64,000 nucleotides of DNA from Bacteroidetes bacterium RIFCSPLOWO2_12_FULL_35_15. Lineage in GTDB: Bacteria; Bacteroidota; Bacteroidia; 2-12-FULL-35-15. Each line of letters opens with the position of its first letter. Position 1 is the stretch's first letter. The notes beneath the pieces are model-generated. The model was not told the origin of the DNA. It saw only the letters and a program-made list of their open reading frames with translations, and made no database searches. Location of the stretch: contig MEPB01000070.1 of the NCBI GenBank assembly GCA_001769385.1, positions 62,001-126,000 of the forward strand. Reading direction: 5' to 3'. Shown here piece by piece: positions 57,445 to 64,000 of this stretch. The translations under genes and the position numbers were made by a program.

Positions 57445-59241
57445 ATGAACTATTTACAAGGGAAGCTTTTTGATGAAAATGAACCACAAACACACGGGAT
57501 TAATCTGGGTGAATATACAGAACAAACAGGTGTAACATTAAAAGTTTGGGATTTTGGAGGACAAGATATAATGCATCACACCCATCAGTTTTTTCTTACT
57601 CAAAAAAGTATATATGTATTGGTTTTAAATGCTCGAGAAAACAGTGATACAGAAAAATGGCTAAAGTTGATTCAAGTATTTGGTGGTGATTCCCCAATCA
57701 TAATTGTTACAAACAAAATAGATGAAAATCCTTCAGATCATGAGAATATAAAATACTTAAATACAAAGTATTCAAATCTTAATAATAGATATGTGAAAAT
57801 TTCTTGTAAAAAAAATATCGGATTAGATGAATTAAAAATAATGCTTACTGAGACAATAATAAATTTACTTCATGTTCGAACATTATGGGGAAATAGTTGG
57901 CTCAAAGTCAAACAAGAACTTGAGCAAATGAGAAATGGCGAAAGTTTAAAAGATTATATACATTTTGATAAATACAATGAAATTTGTGAAAAACATGGTG
58001 TTGCAAAATCTCACCGTGATACTTTAATTAATTGGTTACATCAATTGGGTGTTATTACTTATTTTTCAGATACAAACTTAAACGAAACTAATGTTATAAA
58101 CCCCTCATGGATTACGGAGGCATTTTATGCTATAATTAATGCTGAAATAGTTGCTAAGAGTTTTGGTCGTTTCAATTTAAATCAACTTCCTTTTATATTG
58201 AATGAAGAAAAATATCCTAAACAAAAATATGGTTTTTTATTAGGCCTAATGACAAAATTTGAACTGTGTTATAAAATTGATGATGGAAATTTTCTAATAC
58301 CGGATCTATTAAATAAAGAAGAGCCTGATTTTACTTTCGATATAAAATCATCCTTAAAATTTAAGTATAAATATCCAAATCTATTGCCTAAAGCAATTTT
58401 ACCCAAATTCATGGTACGTAGACATAAAGAAATTAAAGATGATAAAAAATGGCGTACAGGATTATTGATTTCAGATAATTATTACGAATCAGAAGCTCTA
58501 ATTCGTGTTGATGAGGAGGATAAAGAAATATCAATTTATGTTTTAGGCCAAGAGAAGCGTGGTTATTTAGCAAGTATAATATCGAATTTTGAAGACATTA
58601 ATTCTTTCTATAACGGTTTAGAACCAGAAAAGGCAGTTCCTTGCCGCTGTAATTCATGTTCAATTAATGAAAAACCTCATTATTTTCAATACGAAGTTTT
58701 AAGAAATTCAAAAAGTAACGGACGAAGAGAATATCCATGTCCTATTTCTGATGAAGATGTCCCAATAAATGAACTTTTAGGCGTTTTAATTACTCGGGAA
58801 GAGCTTGAATCGACAATAAAAGAATTAGTTGGTAAAGGGACTTTTCAAACAAAAAGGCATTTGGAAGAAGGTGATACAGATGGCTTTATTTTAACCATAA
58901 AATCTTTATTTAGTAGTGTTTCTTATCTTCTTTTTGAAAAAAGTGAAAAATCATTTCATGCACCTTTATTTCTTCTATTACGCGCAATCTTTTCAAGTAA
59001 AACACGTGGTGATGAAATTCAGTCTAAAGGCCGCGCGGATATTATTATTGATATAGAAAAATATATTTATATTTTGGAACTTAAATTGGACGGTTCTACG
59101 AAAGATGCAATGGCACAAATCCATGAAAAAAAATATTACGAACCATATCTATTGGAAGACAAAAATATTATTTTAGTTGGCATAAATTTTAGCAGTAAAA
59201 ATCGTAATATTGATGACTACATAGTTGAGATACATAAATAA
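57445..59241 (+). CDS. Roc-COR GTPase with C-terminal PD-(D/E)XK nuclease (split Roco, C half)
   Basis: From its first ATG the ORF encodes 598 residues, but the essential P-loop GEGAAGKTS lies upstream in the same open frame (57415-57441), so this start is not the native one. Then come Roc motifs G3 DFGGQD (36-41) and G4 TNKID (89-93), a COR domain (about 155-390), a zinc-knuckle-like CRCNSC (Cys400, 402, 405) with Cys432, and a C-terminal nuclease domain of the PDDEXK_9 type: Asp532 in GRADI, then Glu545 and Lys547 in LELKLD, with AMAQIHEKKYYE and ILVGINFS. The joined protein (about 990 residues) would pair an LRR sensor, GTPase switch and nuclease. An anti-phage or conflict role is inferred. 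Confidence 0.88.
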   Translation: MNYLQGKLFDENEPQTHGINLGEYTEQTGVTLKVWDFGGQDIMHHTHQFFLTQKSIYVLVLNARENSDTEKWLKLIQVFGGDSPIIIVTNKIDENPSDHENIKYLNTKYSNLNNRYVKISCKKNIGLDELKIMLTETIINLLHVRTLWGNSWLKVKQELEQMRNGESLKDYIHFDKYNEICEKHGVAKSHRDTLINWLHQLGVITYFSDTNLNETNVINPSWITEAFYAIINAEIVAKSFGRFNLNQLPFILNEEKYPKQKYGFLLGLMTKFELCYKIDDGNFLIPDLLNKEEPDFTFDIKSSLKFKYKYPNLLPKAILPKFMVRRHKEIKDDKKWRTGLLISDNYYESEALIRVDEEDKEISIYVLGQEKRGYLASIISNFEDINSFYNGLEPEKAVPCRCNSCSINEKPHYFQYEVLRNSKSNGRREYPCPISDEDVPINELLGVLITREELESTIKELVGKGTFQTKRHLEEGDTDGFILTIKSLFSSVSYLLFEKSEKSFHAPLFLLLRAIFSSKTRGDEIQSKGRADIIIDIEKYIYILELKLDGSTKDAMAQIHEKKYYEPYLLEDKNIILVGINFSSKNRNIDDYIVEIHK

Positions 59242-59254
59242 ATATATTTTTTCT

Positions 59255-59287
59255 CCTTTGTTGGTGTTATTTCACCACAAAATTATT
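59255..59287. terminator. Hairpin between the convergent Roco and KilA-N genes
   Basis: TTTGTTGGTG-TTATTT-CACCACAAA forms a stem with one bulged T. It lies between two convergent genes and overlaps the last codon of the KilA-N gene. A near-identical copy stands at 60187-60221 on the other side of that gene. Confidence 0.6.
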
Positions 59288-60104
59288 TCAATTTTTTCAA
59301 ATCCTTATTTCCCAATAAAGATTTCATTTGTGTAATTGCAATCGTATTTAATTGTTGTAGCCGTTCACTTTGTCTTAAGCCTTGGTGTATTAGTACAGAA
59401 TTAATGCTTTCTAAATTTGATAATACAACCAATTGCTCAATGCTTGCATCATCCCGTATATTCCCTTTTGCTGTTGGGTTTTCATCACGCCATTCTTTTG
59501 CTGTTTTCCCAAATAATGCTACGTTTAGTAAGTCAGCTTCATTGGCATAAGTAAAACTGATTTTACTTTTCGAAAGCGTTGGAGGAATTAATTTTTCTTT
59601 AATTGCATCAGTATGTATGCGGTAATTTATTTTTGCTAAAGTGCGTTGTAAGTTCCATTCTAAATTTAAACGATCAGTTTCATCTTCTTTTAATCGTTGG
59701 AATTCTTTTATAAGATAAAGCTTAAATTCCGGGCTTAACCAAGAGCCAAATTCAAATGCAATATCTTTATGTGCAAAAGTACCACCACCATATCTGCCTG
59801 CTTTCGAGATTAATCCTGTTGCACCTGTTGCCTCAATCCATTTTTTTGGAGAAAGCGAAAAGCTATTTAATCCTGCTTGTGTTTTAAACCTCTCGAATTC
59901 GAGAGGTTTAAAACTTGGATTGTAAATTTGTTCCCAAATGCCTAAAAATTCAATGGTATTTCTATTTCTTATCCAATTGTAAATAATTGTTTCATCGCCA
60001 AATGATTTAATCATATCAGTCAATGAAATATAATCTGTATTATTTGCAGAGACAATTCTTATTTCAGTTCCTTTTACAGTAATCTTTTTATTTTTTGTTG
60101 TCAT
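59283..60104 (-). CDS. KilA-N domain protein
   Basis: The 273-residue protein has an N-terminal strand pair, then the KilA-N DNA-binding domain (YISLTDMIKSFGDETIIYNW, FGSWLSPEFKLYLIKEFQRL, with FAHKDIAFEFGSW) of about 150 residues, and a C-terminal domain (FTYANEADLLNVALFGKTAK...). KilA-N proteins come from phages and mobile elements and are frequent in Bacteroidota accessory DNA. It is convergent with the Roco locus and bracketed by hairpin repeats, suggesting it moved in as a unit. Codons for SFKPLEFERFKT form a 34-bp palindrome. Confidence 0.92.
   Translation of the reverse strand: MTTKNKKITVKGTEIRIVSANNTDYISLTDMIKSFGDETIIYNWIRNRNTIEFLGIWEQIYNPSFKPLEFERFKTQAGLNSFSLSPKKWIEATGATGLISKAGRYGGGTFAHKDIAFEFGSWLSPEFKLYLIKEFQRLKEDETDRLNLEWNLQRTLAKINYRIHTDAIKEKLIPPTLSKSKISFTYANEADLLNVALFGKTAKEWRDENPTAKGNIRDDASIEQLVVLSNLESINSVLIHQGLRQSERLQQLNTIAITQMKSLLGNKDLKKLK
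59881..59914. repeat. 34-bp perfect palindrome inside the KilA-N gene
   Basis: Seventeen bases on each side of the centre at 59897/59898 match exactly, with GAATTC in the middle and GTTTTAAACC/GGTTTAAAAC at the ends. The encoded segment is FKPLEFERFK in the KilA-N domain. Confidence 0.9.
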
Positions 60105-60146
60105 AAATTAAGTCTTTTCATTTTGATCGTTTTTTTTACATCTCGC

Positions 60147-60165
60147 CCCTCTCCTGCGGAGAGGG
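60147..60165. repeat. GC-rich hairpin of a common dispersed type
   Basis: A perfect 8-bp stem CCCTCTCC/GGAGAGGG with a TGC loop is followed by GATAAAGGGAGAGGTC. It has the look of a dispersed intergenic repeat. Confidence 0.45.
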
Positions 60166-60186
60166 ATAAAGGGAGAGGTCTTTCTG

Positions 60187-60221
60187 CCTTTGTTGGTTGT
60201 TATTTCACCAACAAAATAGTT
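60187..60221. repeat. Second copy of the KilA-N flanking hairpin
   Basis: The sequence from CCTTTGTTGG to CACCAACAAAAT matches 59255-59283 apart from two single-base gaps, in the same orientation, and itself forms a TTGTTGGTTG/CACCAACAA hairpin. The two copies lie on either side of the KilA-N gene. Confidence 0.65.
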
Positions 60222-60377
60222 GCGAATTATTTTCATCCCCCAGCAACACACAAGCCAACACGCCCCCCCTTCGCTCTCACACCATCCTTCACGCAAGGGG
60301 GACATATTTCGCCAAATGCAATACCCTCAACCTTTAACCCAATTTACCCAATCCCAATTTGCCCGTTCACTAATTAA

Positions 60378-60452
60378 CCAATCAACTGAATCAACCAATC
60401 AACTGAATCAACCAATCAACTGAATCAACCAATCAACCAATCAACCAATTAC
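60378..60452. repeat. 17-bp and 8-bp short tandem repeats
   Basis: Three exact 17-base units CCAATCAACTGAATCAA (60378-60428) are followed by three near-exact 8-base units CCAATCAA (60429-60452). The longer unit contains the shorter. There is no spacer variety, so this is not a CRISPR array. Confidence 0.8.
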
Positions 60453-60460
60453 TCAATTAA

Positions 60461-63400
60461 CTAACTCCCCGGCTTCACCACTTCCACCCACTTACCCGGC
60501 TTACGTGAGTTAATGGTATTATCATACATCGCTTCGCAATAAATAGTCGGTAAATAATATTTCCCTATATACGCTGCATTCAGCACAATGCGGAATGTTT
60601 TTGTTTTGTATGGTGAAATATTAAAGTAGGTATAAACCCTGTCATCACGGATATCCTGGTAAGTAGGATAATCGCTCTTGATCACACTTTCGGCTTCATC
60701 CATGCGTGTGTTGTGAATTTCCCAACCACTCGGGAATATTTGTGAGAGTGCCATTTGCAGGTATTCTCCACGTACGCCCGGGTTTGCAATTTGTACTTCG
60801 GCAATAAAGTCGGTTCCTTGTTCCAGTTTGGTCACATCAATCACTCCGCCTGTCATGTTGGTATAATTTACATCTACTTTCAGGTCGTTGTCAACAGCTG
60901 TCTGGTCACCCGTTTCTGGAATACCTTCTAAGATCACACGTGCAAATAAAATACCACTTCCGTTATTGGTTACACTCAAATTGCCTGCTGCTGCACCTTT
61001 CAATTGCATGTCAATTTGTTTCACCGGTAATTTGGTATTCAAGGCAATTGCTGCTCCGTTATTGATTTTTACGCTGTACCGCATTTCTGTACTTGCACCA
61101 CCACCGCTGCTTGCAAATTTCGAAACAGAAATTAAACAATACGCTGTTGTTTGTGTACTCATCCAGTAGCCTGAGCTTAATGCTTTCGAAACTTCCTTTA
61201 CCAATGGTGCTGCTTTCGTTTTCATATCAAGCAGTGTAAGTGTTTCTAAGATCATTGCTTCATCGCGGTCGTCAGAACCATAACTGTATCCCATTTCAGA
61301 ATATTTAGGAATAGCGGTTGTTAAATTGGTAATTAATTTTTTCGCTACTTCTACTTGTCCTGCTTTTGCATAGGCTGCAGCCAATCTCCACTTTGCCGAC
61401 ACAGAAAGTTGCGCATCTTCTTTCAATCTGTTCATGGCACCTAATTCGGGAGCTTTCGCCAAAGCCAATGTATATAAGCGATACGCCTGATCCAGATCAT
61501 TGTTGTAATAATAATAGTATTCGCGCGAATGTCTGGTCCATGCATTTGCGGTATTACGTTGGTAACGTTTCCAGTTATCCAAAAAGTTTGGTGGCAATGC
61601 ATAACCTTTCGCTTCTGCTTCCAACATAAAATGTCCGGCATAACTTGTTCCCCAATCATCCGCATCGTATTGTCCTGCCCAGTAACTCATTCCGCCACTT
61701 GCGGTCTGGAATGATTTCAAACGTTCAATTCCTGCTTTGATATTTTTATCGATTGCAATTTTGAAATCGCTGTTCAGTTCCATGATATCACTCAAAAATA
61801 ATTGCGGGAAAACAGAGGATGTTGTTTGTTCCACACATCCATGCGGATACTCAATTAAGTATTTCAAACGTTCACCTAAATTGATAGGAGGGATGCTTGA
61901 TAATTCGATGGTACCTTTGTTGGTGCCAATCATTCCTGCAGGAGTGTAGGGTGTGTTCCAGGTTTTACCTGCTTCAATAACGCTCTCCACAACATTCACT
62001 ACTTTCGGATTCGGGTTACGAACATCAATTTCAATATCGAATGTAGCTTTCTCTGAACCGCTGGTAGCAATGATTTTCACCTTTCCAACACCTAACATCG
62101 AATTAACTTTTAATTTAAAGTTGGCCACATCATCACCAATATCTTTAAATGTTAATCCTTTAGAAGTTCCGTCCAGAGCGGTAAAAAAGTTGTTGACCTG
62201 AATTTCTACTTTCACATTTTTCACTTGTTTTTCCATGGCGAAAACAGTTACAGGAAGATCCACTTCTTCACCCGGACCAACCACACGTGGCAATGTTCCT
62301 AATATCATCAATGGTTTTCGGACCGGTGTTGTTTTATCAGTAGAACCATATGCACCGTTATAACCTGCTACAACCATTGTTCTTACGGAGCCCACATATT
62401 GAGGCATCATAAATTCAAGATGTGCTATTTCTCCTTTTTTAAGGAAATAAGGTCCCATAAATCTTACCATCGGCTTAAAGCGATTTGCTTTGTTGCCTGC
62501 TTTTCCATCCAATGCGCCATCACCACCTATCGCTAAGATGCGCGACAGTTCAGCTCCATAAGCACCCATCACCATGTCGAACAGGTCCCATGTTTTTACG
62601 CCCAATGCTTCACGTGCATAAAATGCGCTCCATGGATCCGGTGTTTTGAAATGTGTTAAGTCTAATAATCCTTCATCAACAATGGCAACTGTATAGGTCA
62701 TCTCTTTACCATTTTTTTCAGAAACAGTTAAACTGGATTTTGTTTCCGGACTCCATTTTTCAGGAGTAGTAACTACAGGATTCAAATGTGTGTTCGGATC
62801 TTCTACTGAAATTGGAACAACGCCATACAAGCGTATTGGTAAGTCGTTCACGGTTTGTGCATGGGGTTGGATCAAGGTAATATTTACATACACATTCGGT
62901 GTCATTTCTGCTGTAACAGGGAATTCGAAATTGGTTTCTCCTTTTTTCGTTTCTGCCCAATATGCTTTGATAACTTTTGAACCGCTCTCAACGCTAATCA
63001 ATGCACGACCTTCAGCACTCGATGGGATTGTTAGTTTTACTTTATCACCCACATTGTATTGTTTTTTATCACTTGAAAAAGAAAGCAATGTTGCTCCATC
63101 ATTTCCTTTCGGAGAAGAACCTGCCCATGATGGCCAATCGATGTAAACGGTTTGTCCGGTGCGATGTCCGCTTTCTTCATCTGTTACACACACATAAAAA
63201 CGACCCCAGTCCGGACGATTCACACGCAACACAAATTGTCCTTTACCATTTACTGTTGAAATTACCTGGTCTTGTACCGGTTGACGATATTCGCTTCCAA
63301 CGTAGTTGGCCAAATCACCTTGGTAGCTATCCCACCACCAGCGCCAGCTAACTTTATATACTTGTACTTTTAATCGGCTTTTCGAAATTGGTTTTCCATC

Positions 63401-64000
63401 ACTATCAACAGTAACCACTTTCACAATGTGATTGGTATCGGTTTGCAACATGCCTGTAAATTGATTGCCTTCCGGAACATTTATTCCTACATAAGATGTG
63501 TAAGGTGAATAAGGCAATGAGAACTGATCAACGCTAAAAGCACCACCTTGTTCAAACACACGCACTTTAAAACTGGCGCGTAACATTCCTGATGCCGCAT
63601 CTTTCACCGTGATATTTGGTTTTACAATTGCTTTTCCGAATTCATCTAGATTTGCATCAAAAATAGTTTGTGCTTCGGAAGTGAAGTTGCGTGCCGGATC
63701 ATCAAAATTATACTCATCGTATTTTTTAAATGTAGTTCGCATTTGAGCCAATGTTACTTCCACTTTAGCATTCAGATTTTTAGCGATAGCGCCCATCAGC
63801 CACTTTACCTCCAGCGTTCCTTTTTCCTCTTTGTGTGCGATGGAAAGTTGTTCGGTGCCAAAATCCAATTTTATTTTTAAACGGTTTGGCATGATGGTTT
63901 CCACTTTTATGTTTTTTGTGAACCATGCTCCGCCTACTTTTACACGTGCTGTCCAGTTTCCTGTCGGAGAACTTTTTTCTGTGGTAGTCGTGAAATTGTA
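60461..64000 (-). CDS. Alpha-2-macroglobulin family protein (5' end outside window)
   Basis: At least 1179 residues are encoded; the frame stays open to the edge at 64000 (GNWTARVKVGGAWFTKNIKV), so an internal GTG at 63904 is not the start. The visible part carries several MG beta-sandwich domains, a bait/GGDGALDGK region, a thioester motif GCVEQTTSS in YPHGCVEQ, and the following helical thioester-containing domain (ASGGMSYWAGQYD). It is a large envelope protease inhibitor that traps attacking proteases. The GC content is slightly higher than in the neighbouring signalling genes. Confidence 0.93.
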   Translation of the reverse strand, partial: YNFTTTTEKSSPTGNWTARVKVGGAWFTKNIKVETIMPNRLKIKLDFGTEQLSIAHKEEKGTLEVKWLMGAIAKNLNAKVEVTLAQMRTTFKKYDEYNFDDPARNFTSEAQTIFDANLDEFGKAIVKPNITVKDAASGMLRASFKVRVFEQGGAFSVDQFSLPYSPYTSYVGINVPEGNQFTGMLQTDTNHIVKVVTVDSDGKPISKSRLKVQVYKVSWRWWWDSYQGDLANYVGSEYRQPVQDQVISTVNGKGQFVLRVNRPDWGRFYVCVTDEESGHRTGQTVYIDWPSWAGSSPKGNDGATLLSFSSDKKQYNVGDKVKLTIPSSAEGRALISVESGSKVIKAYWAETKKGETNFEFPVTAEMTPNVYVNITLIQPHAQTVNDLPIRLYGVVPISVEDPNTHLNPVVTTPEKWSPETKSSLTVSEKNGKEMTYTVAIVDEGLLDLTHFKTPDPWSAFYAREALGVKTWDLFDMVMGAYGAELSRILAIGGDGALDGKAGNKANRFKPMVRFMGPYFLKKGEIAHLEFMMPQYVGSVRTMVVAGYNGAYGSTDKTTPVRKPLMILGTLPRVVGPGEEVDLPVTVFAMEKQVKNVKVEIQVNNFFTALDGTSKGLTFKDIGDDVANFKLKVNSMLGVGKVKIIATSGSEKATFDIEIDVRNPNPKVVNVVESVIEAGKTWNTPYTPAGMIGTNKGTIELSSIPPINLGERLKYLIEYPHGCVEQTTSSVFPQLFLSDIMELNSDFKIAIDKNIKAGIERLKSFQTASGGMSYWAGQYDADDWGTSYAGHFMLEAEAKGYALPPNFLDNWKRYQRNTANAWTRHSREYYYYYNNDLDQAYRLYTLALAKAPELGAMNRLKEDAQLSVSAKWRLAAAYAKAGQVEVAKKLITNLTTAIPKYSEMGYSYGSDDRDEAMILETLTLLDMKTKAAPLVKEVSKALSSGYWMSTQTTAYCLISVSKFASSGGGASTEMRYSVKINNGAAIALNTKLPVKQIDMQLKGAAAGNLSVTNNGSGILFARVILEGIPETGDQTAVDNDLKVDVNYTNMTGGVIDVTKLEQGTDFIAEVQIANPGVRGEYLQMALSQIFPSGWEIHNTRMDEAESVIKSDYPTYQDIRDDRVYTYFNISPYKTKTFRIVLNAAYIGKYYLPTIYCEAMYDNTINSRKPGKWVEVVKPGS

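Larger units (their letters stand above)
60105..60460. other. 356-base gap with hairpins and tandem repeats
   Basis: The stretch holds a hairpin CCCTCTCC-TGC-GGAGAGGG (60147-60165), the second copy of the KilA-N flanking hairpin (60187-60221) and short tandem repeats at 60378-60452. The two + strand frames covering it are low-complexity and not protein-like. Confidence 0.55.

Noticed and set aside
60123-60423. Two + strand ORFs beside the KilA-N gene
   Set aside because: They read through hairpins and short tandem repeats and give low-complexity peptides rich in Pro, Thr and Gln.
60378-60452. CRISPR array
   Set aside because: Units are directly adjacent with no unique spacers, and no cas genes are present.
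63904-64000. Start of the macroglobulin gene at 63904
   Set aside because: The frame stays open to the window edge and encodes a recognisable MG-domain segment, so the gene is cut by the window.

Overview
The window looks like a chromosome segment of a non-flagellated member of the Bacteroidota (class Bacteroidia; order uncertain). The DNA is AT-rich. There is a secreted protein with a type IX secretion C-terminal sorting signal, DUF4199 and OmpA/carboxypeptidase-regulatory-like proteins, a thioester alpha-2-macroglobulin, and a TAnnTTTG promoter-like element. No flagellar, pilus or gliding genes and no tRNA or rRNA were seen.

Left half (about 1-34,500): a very large chemosensory and signalling island, almost all on the + strand. 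Module A (1-9,199) has the tail of an upstream gene, a STAS protein, cheY, cheA, cheW, a bacteriohemerythrin, cheR, a histidine-kinase-like protein that lacks its phospho-accepting histidine, cheD, cheB, a second cheY, then (after a strong hairpin) a CheC-type phosphatase and a small zinc-ribbon membrane protein. Module B (9,508-18,974) is a second, separate chemosensory set: a ParA-type ATPase, a fully cytoplasmic PAS-PAS chemoreceptor, cheW, cheY, cheB, cheA, cheC-like, cheR and a PAS histidine kinase. Soluble receptor plus ParA suggests a cytoplasmic array that is actively positioned. Then come a seven-PAS HisKA_2 kinase and a receiver-PAS-HisKA_3 kinase overlapping a NarL/LuxR regulator (19,003-25,378). 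Module C (25,883-34,505) combines a stand-alone zinc-binding CZB protein, a PilJ-like/HAMP/GAF/coiled-coil membrane sensor, a third CheR, a catalytic-only CheB, a GAF membrane protein, and a Sia-type partner-switch set: SpoIIE/PP2C phosphatase, SiaB-type kinase and a decayed siaC pseudogene.

Middle (34,508-55,866): ordinary housekeeping, envelope and small-molecule genes on both strands (DMT exporter, DUF2461, T9SS cargo, SnoaL-like, ferredoxin-like, RetSat-like oxidoreductase, YceI, coiled-coil lipoprotein, DUF4199, a 16-residue-repeat secreted protein, double thioredoxin-fold protein, C-terminal processing protease, GIDE-domain protein, von Willebrand A protein, OmpA protein). They are separated by good hairpin terminators and by dispersed palindromic repeats.

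Right end (56,250-64,000): an accessory patch with the most unusual locus. A leucine-rich-repeat ORF and a Roc-COR GTPase ORF are the two halves of one Roco protein, split at a tetranucleotide repeat whose loss of one 4-base unit would join them exactly. The C-terminus of this Roco protein is a PD-(D/E)XK nuclease domain, giving an NLR-like sensor-GTPase-nuclease design that is a candidate anti-phage or conflict system. Next to it is a KilA-N gene, bracketed by two near-identical hairpins and containing a 34-bp perfect palindrome. The window ends inside an alpha-2-macroglobulin gene.
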